DNA of 64,000 nt from Bemisia tabaci (GCF_918797505.1 NC_092793.1:64537660-64601659); one strand, 5' to 3'. Counted from the first letter of the stretch, positions 1-11,100 are shown. The notes: generated by a model not told the origin, from the sequence alone. Translations and numbers: made by a program.

Positions 1-1634
1 TCTTGAGGATTTGTACCCACCTACGTCATCAATGTAAACAAGACGCTCGTTGAGGGTTATGTTGACGCTGTAAAAACGGACCATAATGTCCGATTTTTTT
101 ACTTAAATCAACTCTTTATTTAATTTCAAGCACTTTTTATAGAATGACTTTTTCCCTTAAATTACACCATTTCCAAGAAAATCGACAGGATAAAAACGTC
201 GCTGTACCCAATGACGTCATCAAAGCTATAGATACTCTATGAAAAATTCCAAGATGCCCGAAATGCAAACACCTCCTTTTTTTTCTCTATGGGCCACTGG
301 GCCCCATAGAGAGGCTTAGGACCCCAAAATGGCGGTGCTTTGTTTTGGTTTTTGTGGATGGGAGGGGGATCATTGCCAACTTTTGACGGTTATCACCAAC
401 CGCACTTGCTGCCAACCTTACTACATCTAAGATAATTTTTTTCAAAAATTGCACACGATTAGCCTTAAAAATATGTAAAGATGTCGCAATAGTGCATTTG
501 AGTAAATTTCTCGTTACGATAAGCAAAGGAAACTACATTTTGAGTCATTTTGCTTTACATTAATTTATAGCGTCCGCCATTTTTGGGTCGTAAGGGCTCC
601 ATTCAGCCTAAGATGGCTGAGCCAATCAGGGGTGGTAACACCAGTGCAGTGGCCATACTCTCTCAATATAGGTCCTCTACCTCTCTACCTAAAACCACAG
701 TGCACGGAAGTTTGGTCTTGGATATCATCCGTGGATTTCATGGATCTGCAAACTGTACGAATCTGTTGACAACATTGTAGTTCGGAATTCCACATGTTTC
801 CCCGAGCTAAACTCGGAAACGTAGCGGCGGGTCGTCGACTATTGACGGAAATGCCGCGTGACCTTCAGATATTGACAAGTTTATTGATCGTGTAACTACG
901 GTGTAGAGAAGATAAGACATTTGTTGTCATCAGTCTCCGTCGTCCGTCACAGTCACCTATAATCAATTGCCATATTTTTCCTCTTCAAATTTCAACCGAT
1001 GTGTAGCGGCATTACACCCGCCTATCGACATGTTCATAGTCCTTTCAACTGGATAGTTGTCAGAACTGAAAACGCCGATGTTAAACGCAAGTACTCACCT
1101 GGCTACACGATTCCTCCTTAGAAGCCGTGGTTCCAGGCTCAGCTACTCAACCGAATCGATCCGCGAACATATTATGAAAGTGACATGGTTACAGTTTCAT
1201 CCGTGACATTTACATCTTCAGATTTTGTGTTAACACTACATACCTATTTCATTTGCTTTGAGGTATGACTCTTTGTACTGCATGTTTCACCAGCTTATCT
1301 ACAATACCTCTATCACCGAGGTGCTCCTACATTAGTGCTCAATCAGCTGGAGCAGTCACTTTTCTAACTATGTGAACCCCATGTTATTAGCAACTTTTTC
1401 AGACCCATTGCCTCAGTATTATTGCCGATAATAGGTTGGCTTCTGTCCCAGTTACAGAGGATTTTCTCCTTTACAAACTCCATCCAGGCACTGAATATAG
1501 TGTGTACTGTTCTGTATCACTCAGTCCTATTAACTCTCCAAGAATGCACAGCTCCAGAATCCAGAAAATTAGTCCTGTTAATTTAAAATATGTCCATTTT
1601 CATCTGGTCCACGATGATAACACCCATGACTGTA
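1..1634. other. Upstream flank without a recognisable gene
   Basis: I see no convincing exon, RNA gene or complete mobile element here. The short open frames have no protein features I recognise. A perfect small hairpin lies at about 285-311, where CTCTATGGGCC is followed three bases later by its complement with one extra C. The sequence is AT-rich and resembles old intergenic or intronic DNA. Confidence 0.5.
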
Positions 1635-1804
1635 AGGCCGTGTTTATACAGCATTTGACTCTTGATCGCGACGCGATTGCGCTCATTTGATCCGAGACTG
1701 CGACTTGACGGGGATTTGATGCGTGTGTTTATACAGGGTTAAACTCCCTCGCGACTCAATTTTAATTTATCAACAATACTGTTGGGTCATGGTGGCAGTG
1801 CATC

Positions 1805-1942
1805 ATGTCTTCATCCGACGAAGAAGACGTGCTTTTGTTATGGGCGGTGAATAAGCATCGTCGTTTTCGTCGTTATAGTGAACACCCTTTCAATACAGAA
1901 AATATTAAAAAAAGTCAGTATTTAAGTTTTTTGTTAGCATAA
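1805..1942 (+). pseudogene. Harbinger transposase N-terminal remnant
   Basis: A 45-codon open frame starts at ATG 1805. It reads MSSSDEEDVLLLWAVNKH, then Arg-rich FRRY, then HPFNTENIKKSQY, and stops at TAA 1940-1942. A Leu run, an Arg-rich run and a His-Pro-Phe-Asn motif are characteristic of the N-terminus of HARBI1-like nucleases. The DDE catalytic domain is absent, so this is not functional. Its 3' end overlaps the oppositely oriented MADF remnant by 28 bases, which places the internal deletion breakpoint of the element here. Confidence 0.65.
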
Positions 1943-2022
1943 AATGCATTCCGTGGGTTCCAGAGGCATGGCCGAGCCTCCACCAGTTCCATAAGCTTCA
2001 GGGCTTCCTCTTCAGAAGTCAT
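1915..2022 (-). pseudogene. MADF-domain protein N-terminal remnant (Harbinger accessory gene)
   Basis: Reading the minus strand from ATG at 2022 gives MTSEEEALKLMELVEARPCL, then WNPRNAFYANKKLKY, then a stop at 1915-1917 (35 residues). The pattern of hydrophobic helix, RPCLWNP and aromatic residue matches the first helix and turn of a MADF (Myb/SANT-like) domain. PIF/Harbinger elements encode such a DNA-binding partner for their transposase. Only the first third of a MADF domain remains. Confidence 0.65.
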
Positions 2023-2329
2023 TATATTAGCCAACCTCTAAAAATCTTTTTTATTTTATTAATAAACCACCTTTTTTAAAAAAGATGAAATAGTTTTCGT
2101 CCGTTCACTGCACCAATCAAGACAAGACTGATCAAGAGTTGAGTCGGAGTCTAGAGCACAGAGTCTCGTCACAGACCGCGACGCGACTGAGATTTGATCG
2201 TCAAATCTCAATCGCGTCCGAGTCGCGACATGTATAAACATTCTCATTCAACTCCATGTGTTGTGCCGAGTCACAGTCTAGTCGCAATCGCGTCACGATC
2301 AAGAGTTTAATGCTGTATAAACACGGCCT

Positions 2330-3742
2330 ATGTTGGTATCAAATATTTTTCCCTTCCTCAGGGAAGAAACATTATGGCCAACTAGAGGGCACATTTTTTG
2401 ATAAGCATTTAAACTTACTCTTGCCTCCAAAAGATTTCCACAGTTGCTGCTAAACCTGACCCCTACATTATTTTGTCTATGATGTGGAACTGAAGTATGA
2501 TGAAGTGAAGAGTTATGTTTGGAGGAGTGGAGAGGCCAAACTTTAAAACAGATGGAGATGTGCGAGGGACTTTTTGAAGCGTGGAAGGAGTGACGACTCA
2601 TAGGCTGAAATTTGTGGGAGGGGGAGATACAGTGTAGAATAAGCGGAAATGAATCATGGGAATTTTCTTCCTGACGGAGGATTGGGCTGCCTTCGGGAAA
2701 ATTTTGAAAATCAGGATCCCCAAGTAGCGATTTGTTGTTATTTTCATGGTAAAGTAACACCCCTCTCTTTCTTTACTTATGACTTTCCAAGGGATGATAT
2801 TGCGTTCTCATCCATTCCAGATTCTGCTGTCCAAATGGGATGTTTAAGTGTTTGGACCCTCTATTTACAAAGCAGCTAACTCTTTAAATCACCACTCTAG
2901 GGTTTAGGATAGAGTTTTTTCACCAAGTCCTGTTATTTTAATAAAAATAAAAATGATTTTTAGACTTTAAGTAATATGAAAGAATTCTTCAAAACCTTTG
3001 AAGGGGGGGGGGGTGGCCCTTGCCCCACACATGCTAACCCTGCTTGTTAGTGTGAAGATAATGTCAAGACAGAGATAACAGTCCTCTCCAAAGCCATCCT
3101 TACTGCCATTTTTGATATGCTGAGGGGTAAGCCCTCTGGCTGCTACATGGCCCACTCCTTCCCAGGCACTTTATAGGTCCGAAAAGAAAAAAGTACTTAA
3201 ACGGTTTCACTAACCTGATTTCCTCCTTTTTTTGTTGCAGGTATCCATGGAGAAATATTTCCTTTGGCATCATATTTTTCAATTAAAATGTAAGTAACTT
3301 TTAGAAGCTTTTTACACTACAAACCTGTTGCAAAACTTCTTGCTTTTGAATCTTTTACATTCTGAGTGCCACTAGGATACATGTTCCACCAGCCTTGAGT
3401 GCTTTAACGAAGACAAAGACATTGAAAAAATTAAGCAATAAATTAAATAAATGCTGGTTTTATGAACTTTGAGCACCTACCTCCAGGGGTTTTTTTCTGA
3501 ATAATACCAAGTTTTTCATAAGATGCGTCAGCTTTTCATGAAGAAAGTATGGATGGTTTAAACATGAAAATCAGAGTATGTTGCAATTTAATTAAGTTAT
3601 AGACTTTTAAAAGCTAGTCAAGGTGATTTCAGAGTATCAAGTCCCATGGGTCAATACTACTTCGATACATAACTAATTATGAGTTTCACTCTGGTTATTA
3701 TAAACCAAGATCAACAGGAGGTGGATTCATGCCTTTTGAGTA
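2330..3742. other. Unassigned flank
   Basis: No exon or complete element is recognisable. An 11-base G run lies at 3003-3013. The minus-strand frame at 2299-2760 is Ser/His-rich with no domain I recognise and is probably chance. Confidence 0.4.
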
Positions 3743-4582
3743 CAGTAAAAGCTCGTTAAGACGAAAAATGAAAGGACCGAAAAAAATTTTGTCATAAGCG
3801 GCTTTTCGTCTTAACCGTTCTTCGCTTGAGACAAAATTTTTCGGCATAAGCGGCATATGTGGACACAAGTGGTGTGCGCACAATTGAAGATTTAGTTGCA
3901 AGTCATCTTAGTGTGAACACTGAAAGTGAGGATGAAAACAGTGCCTGTGAAGAAAATGATGTCCAACCAATGTGTGTCGCGGAGGCTCAAAAATCACTGG
4001 ACAAACTTAGGACTTTCTTCAGTCAAAATGACGTGGACAATACAGTTTTCAACAGCCTCCAAGATTTGGAAGCAGTTTTAATATCCGGACAGCTTTCAAA
4101 ATTTACACAAACTTAAATTAAAGATTACTTTAAGTGAATGACTTTTTGAAAGATCGACTTTTGGACTTAATTATCAGTTTTAAATTTTTAAATTTTATAC
4201 AATACAAAATCCAAATTTTGAATTTTTTAATATACGCAAATCGGTTTATCGCCAACTGTTGATTGCATCTCAGTCATCCAGCAAAACAGAGGATACCCTC
4301 GATCCACTCCCAACCTACTCTTTTTATGTCAAGATACGTGAAACTAAGTCTATTTTCCTAAGAATTGGCTCTTTTTTGTCGTTTTTACCCAATTTCAGGG
4401 GGAAATATTGGAAATTTTTCTTTGTTTTAACTGGCTTTGGTTACGGGTCAAAATTTCGAAATTTCCTCTTATCTGTATTTTTTTTTACATTGACTCTTAT
4501 GGAAGTGTCAAGGGACGGAAAAAAATTTTGTCTTAAGCGGATTTTCATTTTCACTGTATTTTTTCTTAACGAGCTTTTACTG
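3743..4582. mobile_element. Internally deleted pogo/Tigger-like DNA transposon
   Basis: The left end CAGTAAAAGCTCGTTAAGAC and right end GTCTTAAGC ... CTTAACGAGCTTTTACTG form a terminal inverted repeat of about 19 bp. The inner parts are also related: blocks reading AAATTTTGTC(A/T)TAAGCGG occur near both ends. CAGT...ACTG termini and the residual C-terminal transposase frame are typical of the pogo/Tigger branch of the Tc1/mariner superfamily. A TA dinucleotide precedes the left end, but the right end is followed by TGTA rather than TA, so the expected TA duplication is imperfect. Confidence 0.7.
3859..4116 (+). pseudogene. Tigger-like transposase C-terminal remnant
   Basis: An 85-residue open frame contains an acidic stretch (TESEDENSACEENDVQP), an alpha-helical segment AQKSLDKLRTFF, and a final helix resembling LQDLEAVLISG. 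Tigger and pogo transposases end in an acidic linker followed by paired helices of this type. The CENP-B DNA-binding domain and the DDE core are missing, so it cannot be active. The N-terminal boundary is arbitrary because the deletion removed the upstream coding sequence. Confidence 0.55.
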
Positions 4583-4984
4583 TGTAATAATCAATTTTAA
4601 AATGAATTACCTACCTTGCAGTGTCAGAAATTAAATTTTTTAAAGTGTAAAGTAGCTCAGTAATTTTTATGTCGTTATTACAGATGGCCCTTTCAGTTTA
4701 TTTATTCAACTTGAGCAATGAAAAATTGTCTCTACTCAGGCGATAACTATTTTCCAACGGAACGAACAAACCTAACCAACTCAATGAAACAAGGTTCGCT
4801 AATTTCATGTGGGTTTAACTTAGTGAGTGATGTGCACCATTTGGAGCAAACAAATGAGGAGCTGCAAAAAATTTCCCTTTCACGCAGAAAAAGTGTATTC
4901 ATCTGTGGTTTTAACACAATTTTTACTGTTTATGTGTTATTTTCTTGTCTTGGAAGGATAGGAGTTGACATGTACACAATGCAG

Positions 4985-5186
4985 ATGCGTACTTTCTCAC
5001 CATGACTAGCTTGACTTTGCAACTGGACAACGAGCAGATTACCAAATTATTTCCCAAGTGTAAACCTCGTCAAAGGAACTGCATTTCAACAGATGTCAAT
5101 TTAAATAACGTACAGTTTCGTAATTTCTGTGGTGATGACCTATGCTTCCCAGTTTTGAAAATGGACTCAGATCTGTGGCAGAAAAG
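4985..5186 (+). CDS. X11L: Exon 1 (first recognisable coding exon) of the X11-like gene
   Basis: The frame opens after a TGA at 4966-4968. ATG 5002 sits in a good insect start context (CACC before, ACT after). Coding from there gives MTSLTLQLDNEQITKLFPKC, then about 40 polar residues ending MDSDLWQKR. The donor is AG|gtatgc at 5187, phase 2, which matches the phase required by the next exon. A possible acceptor TGCAG ends at 4984, so the exon may instead continue coding from an upstream exon. I prefer ATG 5002 as the start but cannot exclude an earlier one. The N-terminal sequence has no domain I recognise. Confidence 0.6.
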
Positions 5187-5527
5187 GTATGCTGAAGAGT
5201 GTGAATTTTCTAAAAGTTTCTCTTAGGAAGGCTTAATAGGCTATAAATCGTGATTTTATGTCATTTTTTGTGTACTTTCATACTAAAACTTTCATTAAGA
5301 CATTTAACATCCATTGGTGGCCGTAGAATTTTTTGGAAATTTTCTCTCAACGCAGGGCTTAAAAATGTATGGGAATAAATCAAGAAAAAAACAAGTTTTT
5401 CAATTTGTTAAGTTTATTGATATTTTTACAACATAATAAGGCTACTTGTTGGTTTGATTCCATCACTATTAATCGTATCAGAAAGCCTGTGCATGACTTT
5501 GCAATTGTTGTATTTTGTCTGTAATAG

Positions 5528-5719
5528 AGTCAACTGTGGCGCTAATATGGGAGGAGATGAAGGAGGGGAGGCTGAAGAGGAAGAGTGCAATAGCCCGAAT
5601 GAATCATCTTTAGGCGGTGACAGTAATGATGAAGATGATGATGAAGACAGTGGACGTATTGTTCTCACTCTGAAAAATAGACCTAGCAAAACAAATACAT
5701 ATAAATTGCGTGATTCTAG
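5528..5719 (+). CDS. X11L: Exon 2 of the X11-like gene (acidic segment)
   Basis: The acceptor is TCTGTAATAG at 5518-5527 and the donor CTAG|gtaagt. The exon is 192 nt, phase 2 in and phase 2 out. The product runs VNCGANMGGDEGGEAEEEEC, then an Asn/Ser stretch, then the acidic run NDEDDDEDSG, ending IVLTLKNRPSKTNTYKLRDS. The acidic runs and the basic-aromatic tail look like a disordered interaction segment. The intron before it is 341 nt. The CDS-like purine bias stands out from the T-rich flanks. Confidence 0.8.
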
Positions 5720-6438
5720 GTAAGTGGAATTAATCAGCTGTTAACATAAGAATGCTTTCACTACTTATACCCTCTACTGTGAGTGTTGGTGTGCAGCCAA
5801 ATGAGGCATGGTTCGTAACAGAGGGATGCCCTCACCACCTATACCCTCTACCTTGAGCGTTTGTGTGCAGCCAAATGAGGCATGGTTCAAGTTGCGGCAA
5901 AGTATGATATTTTTGAGGAGTAACAAGAGTGGTAGAATAGAGCTGGATCCACGCTATTCTGCGGAGAAATCAAGGCCCAAAATTTTTCAAGTTGAGTCCA
6001 AAAATTCAACTCTAATGAGTATCAGTGTAAGACTGAAAGAAGGGGGGAGGGGGGGGGGGGGGCGCGGCTCAGCTCTTAAAACCTTATAACCAATCACATG
6101 GCTGGGTTCTAATTGAACTTATTTTGTCCCCGAAGACAATAGATTAAAAATCAACAATCCAACTGCCACAGACGATCCTAAAATGCCTCAACCACAACTT
6201 CATTGCTCTGGAAAGATCCTGCGATTTCTCTTTAGGATTTCATGTAATTGTATTTAATTTATTTGGGGCTTGACAGTTCTGTAAATACAATTTGGAAGAT
6301 GTTCACTACAAAAAAGATATTTTCTTTAATAAAATTAGTAGCAATAAAGCATCTTATGATGGCAGTACATGCAAGGTATTGATATTCCTCAGTCCCAAAC
6401 CACCATTAATCGTTTCATCACCACTTTTTTTCTTGTAG

Positions 6439-6728
6439 AATCATTCAAATAGCTGGTGGTAGAGAGGTTTTCAGTCAAAGCCGCAGTAAGTCTAGACGCA
6501 AATCATCAATGATTGATCATTCCTCCAACAATAAGTCATCAGTAGCATCTTCATCGTCATCTTCTGGAGCAGGCACCAGCGTCTGGGAGTTGAGATCCCG
6601 ATACAGTAATCTGAGCAACTCAGGAAAGACGTATAAGTTCCCAGAACAGGAAGTAACTGAAACTGTATTTTCCTCAGAGATACACTCAGTATTTCACCCA
6701 AAGCCTCAGCAAATTCTTTCGAGTCAAG
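6439..6728 (+). CDS. X11L: Exon 3 of the X11-like gene (Ser-rich segment)
   Basis: The acceptor is TTTTTTTCTTGTAG and the donor CAAG|gtgagt. The first base completes the Arg codon left by exon 2. The product starts IIQIAGGREVFSQSRSKSRR, has a Ser tract (SSVASSSSSSGAG), then WELRSRYSNLSNSGKTYKF and EQEVTETVFSSEIHSVF. Repeated R-x-S motifs could be kinase sites (inference). It ends in phase 1. It is followed by the largest early intron, about 9.2 kb, filled by a retrotransposon and several DNA elements. Confidence 0.8.
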
Positions 6729-7394
6729 GTGAGTTTTTTTTCAAAAGTTTTCTCCCAAAAAACTACTTATTTTTAGCCTGATCTTTGTTCCTGTATAATT
6801 TTAAGATTTTGATCCCTCCTATTTTAGTGTTTAGAAGACTAAAAAATAATGTGATTGCTGTAATAATACAGCAACGGAGTTCATTAAATAATATACTTTA
6901 GCATTGTTGCAAAGATCGATTACTGTGCAGTTCCATTGAAACGATGAAATACGTTTTACGAAGGATTGTTAAGTTTTATCTCAGGGAGTTTTTTTTTTTT
7001 TTTTTTTTTTTTGTGATGAGGGGAAAAATTCGCTACAGTGCCCCCATCATGAGGGTCACCAAGACGCCCCTCATGAAAGGGGCCCACCGAATACTGGGAC
7101 GGCAACGACCATCAGCTGGTGAAGAGCTGCCGAAGCGATCCCTAACCGACCCGACCGCTGTGAGATGGGAAAACCCGGTTATGTGGGGGTAGAGCACGTC
7201 GCTGTGTTCTGTACCCACTAAACGACCCCTCCAGGCCACACGCCGTGCAAGTGTGGCCCATCGGACGCTCTATCCTCCCGTCGGACGTCCCTAAGGCACT
7301 CTTCGAACGGCAGTCCCCGACCCCGTCATTTACCCCCGGCCAGAGACCCGAGGGTTTTTGACCCACTAGAGGCATCCGTTATCCATTATCCATC

Positions 7395-8842
7395 TCATTG
7401 TCTATCTTTGCGTTTGCTTGACGTAACACGCGCCGCGAGCCGCTCAAGCGCTAGCCAATTTCCTTTGTTCTCCAGTAGCACACCCATTAGCTCTTCTGGA
7501 GACGGGATGGGACCAATTACCCCTTCAAGTTCCCAACTTTCCGCAACCCATCTGCCACAGTTGTACATCGCGTGTTCAGCCGAATCACGTTGGCTACATT
7601 GAGTGCATTGATCAGAATCTTTGATCTCAAAGCGATGTAGATAAGCCGCAAAAGAGCCATGGCCAGTCAGCAACTGAGTTGTCGCGAAGTTTACTTCTGC
7701 AAACTCACTCCTCATCCACAAATCAAGATCCGGGATCAGTTTTCGAGTCCATTCAGCTTTCCCCGTGTTCGAGTACCATCTATCTTTCCAGGCATCATAC
7801 ATTAGGGTGCGGCTTATTTTCGTCATGTCGGAAAATCGACGAGGTCCGGGTGGCAATCGATGATATCTATGAAAATAATAGGCTGTATTAAATTTGAGCC
7901 AATTTGAAGCTTTTTTAGCTGATGCTCAAAGGGATCAAAACTAAGGGGCAAAATTACATTGGTTTAAATGGGCGGAAAAACGCCTGATCTGCGAAAATGC
8001 GTTTCTTGGATCTAAAATACGCTTAAATGAAGGAAACCTGGACCAGCTTTTAGAGAGGCATCTAGGAGCCCATTCGAAACGAGAAAATCACACTTTTACC
8101 CATGAGTGGGGATAGGGTGGTCACGGCGTAGCCGCTTTTGAGGTGCCGCGCCCGCAGCTAAAAGATCGCTTTTGAGACTTTCTGATCGAACTCAAAATAA
8201 GTGTTCCCAAGTTAAAGAGGCAAATGTATCTCACAACTTGATGAGAAATAATGTATAGTAGTTGTTTTAGCCCTTGAAAACTATACTTGGCCCTTTACAA
8301 TGTTGCCACCCATACTATTTCTCGAGTCTGGAACGAAATTTGTGTATATATTTTATCTTGCAATCGAGTGATCCCCCCTACCCTCATCCATGGGTCGAAA
8401 ATGTGATTTTCTCGTTTCGAATGGGCTCCTAGATGCCTCTCTAAGAGCTGGTCAGGTTTTCTTCATTTAAGCGCATTTTAGATCCAAAAAACGCATTTTC
8501 GCAGATCAGGCGTTTTTCCGCCCATTTAAACCAATGTAATTTTGCCCCTTGGTTTTGATCTCTTTGAGCACCAGCTAAAAAAGCTTCAAATTGGCTCAAA
8601 TTTAATACAGCCTATTATTTTCATAGATTGCATCGATTGCCACCCAGACCTCGTCGATTTTCCGACATGACGAAAATAATCCGCACCCTAATCATACATC
8701 ATTTCTTCAGCCATCTTCGGATCTTGCGTGTCAAATCTGGTCTTATGTTCTAGTAGAAGTAAATCCAAGGGAGGGATTTTCGCCAGCATGTCTAGCGTCT
8801 CAGGGAGCATTTGTACCCACTTTTTAGGAGGTGGGCAATTGA
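7395..8842 (-). pseudogene. Reverse transcriptase C-terminal domain, interrupted
   Basis: Two pieces, 8700-8842 and 7395-7802, form one frame when the 888-bp insert and one copy of its 9-bp duplication are ignored. The upstream piece includes MLAKIPPLDLLLLEHKTRF, matching the conserved (A/G)-(I/V)-P-P-(I/L)-(D/E)-L-L segment after the RT thumb in R1/Jockey/I-like elements. The downstream piece contains W-rich segments and a zinc-knuckle-like motif C-x2-C-x7-H-x4-C (CTQC ... HAMYNC), also usual at the C-terminus of these proteins. The natural stop is at 7395-7397. The palms and endonuclease are missing. Confidence 0.75.
7803..8690. mobile_element. Palindromic MITE with 9-bp target duplication (Mutator-like)
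   Basis: The two ends are inverted copies for about 300 bases each: TAGGGTGCGGCTTATT on the left and its complement, with one base changed (AATAATCCGCACCCTA), on the right, leaving a loop of about 280 bases. It is flanked by a perfect 9-bp direct repeat, ATCATACAT, at 7794-7802 and 8691-8699. A 9-bp duplication is characteristic of the Mutator (MuDR/MULE) superfamily. There is no transposase frame, so it is non-autonomous. Related single termini occur at 23370-23424 and 63809-64000. It inserted into the reverse-transcriptase gene of an older retrotransposon. Confidence 0.85.
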
Positions 8843-9348
8843 ATCAATATGCCTTTGTCCACTTGTCTAACACAGTCCACATAGAGAGAGCTAATACGCA
8901 GGCCACCTATTGTTGTCATATCAGTGATACTGATATTATTACTTATCAAACAAGCCTAGTCTTAGCCTGTGTTAAATGGCTTTTGTAGTTAAAGAAAACG
9001 AGTAAAATGGTGATGAGGTGTATCCGCACCATTCACTTTACACCTTACAGAACAGGTTTAGAAGTGTGCTTATTCTTTTTAAGAGCAATGTATGTAGAAT
9101 GTTTCCTTTAAAACTCCATAGAATTAAACCACTTCGGTAATAATGGTTGTGAAACTGAATCTCTAGCATCCAAGCAAAACCCTTAAATATAAATTTTGCA
9201 ACCTTTTCGGAGCACCAACTTACGGCCATTAACACTGAGTGGTCGCCAGTTGTAGGGCCGTGCAGCCAATCTAAATTTTGGTAAAATTCAGGCTATCCAG
9301 ATGACAATTGTAAGAAGTACAGCCAAAGCTGGTTGGTATGAGATGAAT
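8843..9348. other. Unassigned intron sequence
   Basis: Nothing recognisable: no exon with matching splice sites and no clear inverted or tandem repeat. Confidence 0.4.
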
Positions 9349-9354
9349 GTAGAT

Positions 9355-11100
9355 GTCGAAGGCCAATAGTCAAAACTGTCATTTAGTAAAATGCCTAGGC
9401 AAATAGTCAAAAGACAATGAATAAGATTATTTTTCCATTAGCCTAGTCATTTTATCAAATGCCTAGGCATTTAATAAAGTGCCTAACACAGATTAGGCAA
9501 ATAGAAAAACTATTTTTTCCGCAGGCAAATAGACAAATTTATGCAAAAACGAGAGGACCACGATCTACTCTCCGGACAGTGAGGACAATTTTATCGTGGA
9601 CTTTCAATGCAGAGAAAAGTTTTTCACTATTTTTGGCCATTTTATCTACTTCCATTTGTTGTCTGTTAAAAGAAATGGCTTTAGTTTCTTGAGTGTTCTG
9701 TTCTGAGGCATACTTGCTGCATCTGAATACTGCTTCATCCGTGTTGCTTGCATCAACTTGCCCACAATTGGCATGAGAAAAATTTTAACAGGATGCTCAT
9801 GGTTTTGTTTCATTTGATTTTTCACATGAAAGGTATGTTGACGAGATTGAGGTTCCAGGTGTCTCATCGGGGCAAGATTTTTTACACAGAAATCGGTACA
9901 TAAATTTAATTTGACTATATGCCGAATAGAGCCCAGGCATTTTGTAGAATTCTCCGGCATTTTATTAAATGCCTACGCATTTGACAGAACGCCTAGGTAT
10001 TTGACGTGTGAGGAGATGAGAAAGTTTCCTTAGGGATGTGCCTAACTGCTATTCTCTTATAACAGTTATCACCTTAAATGTTATTTAGAAATAACAGTTA
10101 TCACCTTAAATGTTATTCAGAAATAACAGTTATGAATAACTGTTATTTTGGATAAAATTGCTCGAAAATTGTATCTTGTCCAAATCCGGTTCCGCCAAAA
10201 AATGGTATCATTTTTTGACCGAATCTGATTTTTCATGTTTTGCCAACAAAACTGATAAAAAAATTCCCATTAGTTATTATGTCAACACATTTTGTTATTT
10301 GTTTTAACTAACTGTAGATTTTTCATTAATTGGAGGAAAGAATTAACCAAAATATTTAATATTTAAAATTAACTGCTCTTGAGAAATAACAGTTATAATT
10401 GTTATCGGCGCATACCTAGTTTCCATGATCAGGATCGGTCATGATCGGAAATGACCGCTCAAGTTCGCTGGATGAGGATTGTAATGCCGAATCAGAGTGG
10501 CCAGGGAGTGACCACAAGCAGAGGAGAGAAGAGCATGGGAGAGGTTCAGAGTAGAGCGCGAGGAGTCGGTAGGATCAGTATCGTTTTGGCTGTTATTTGG
10601 TGCGTGGACGTGTGAACGTGCCACGCTCAAACCCGAGTCGCCTCATTCGATATCCAATCAATATCAAATGATTTTTCAAGTTAGATGCTGTTAGCTCATT
10701 TGAAAATCTCTTTCAAATTCATTAAAGTTCTACTCGTTTCAAAACGAGTATCTCTTCTTTGACGTCCCCCTTTTCCTTTTCCTGCTCCTGGATCTCGCGT
10801 TGGTGGCTTGATCGCTATTGTCACCTTCCTCGAGGTCCGTTTGCTCTCGCGTTGGAAGCTGATCCGAGGGACATATCCCTCACTATCGCCTCCTTCCCCA
10901 AGGGCCCCCCCTTTTTCTTTCAGGATATCTCTAAGGCGACTTCACGGACCATTATAGACGGAACGCCTAGGCATTTGACAGAACGCCTAGGCACACGATA
11001 AAATGCCTAGGCAAGTAGGCAAATAATGGATATTTAAGAATTTTTTGACTATTTGCTTAGGCGTTTTGCTAAATGCCGGTTTTGGCTATTGGCCTTTGAC
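9355..11100. mobile_element. TIR element with GCCTAGGC subterminal motifs and 6-bp target duplication
   Basis: The ends are inverted repeats of about 65 bp, starting GTCGAAGGCCAATAGTCAAA on the left and matched by the complement of the right end with a few changes. A perfect 6-bp direct repeat, GTAGAT, flanks it (9349-9354 and 11101-11106). The perfect 8-bp palindrome GCCTAGGC occurs at 9393, 9461, 10965, 10985 and 11005, with more degenerate copies, all near the ends. These could be transposase binding sites. The minus-strand frame at 9646-9960 encodes an unrecognised basic protein. A hAT MITE is nested at 10031-10417. A 6-bp duplication is unusual and does not settle the superfamily. Confidence 0.7.
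10031..10417. mobile_element. Nested hAT-type MITE
   Basis: The left end TAGGGATGTGCC and the right end GGCGCATACCT are imperfect inverted repeats, and ATAACAGTTAT-type palindromes are repeated internally. The flanks AGTTTCCT (10023-10030) and AGTTTCCA (10418-10425) are an 8-bp target duplication with one mismatch. TIRs starting TAGGGATGTGCC are common in hAT MITEs. No coding capacity. It sits inside the element at 9355-11100. Confidence 0.7.

Larger units (their letters stand above)
1635..2329. mobile_element. Internally deleted PIF/Harbinger DNA transposon
   Basis: The ends form an inverted repeat of about 45 bp. The left end begins AGGCCGTGTTTATACAGCAT and the right end is its complement, with a few mismatches further in. 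Short motifs such as GCGACGCGATT and GACTCGCGAC recur near both ends. Inside are two coding remnants converging from opposite ends: the start of a Harbinger-type nuclease transposase on the + strand and the start of a MADF-domain protein on the - strand. Autonomous PIF/Harbinger elements carry these two genes, so this is a shortened derivative that lost the middle. I could not find a clean 3-bp TWA target duplication, so the outer border may be off by one or two bases. Confidence 0.75.
6989..8842 (-). mobile_element. 5'-truncated non-LTR retrotransposon (R1/Jockey/I-like group)
   Basis: On the minus strand this reads reverse-transcriptase C-terminal coding, a roughly 380-base 3' UTR, then a poly(A) tail seen on the + strand as 24 T residues at 6989-7012. 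Coding is lost upstream of about 8842 (in-frame stop, no recognisable RT core), as expected of 5' truncation. A second copy of part of the 3' UTR lies at 40103-40590 in the same orientation. The element is split by the palindromic insertion at 7803-8690. It lies antisense inside an intron of the X11-like gene. Confidence 0.75.
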
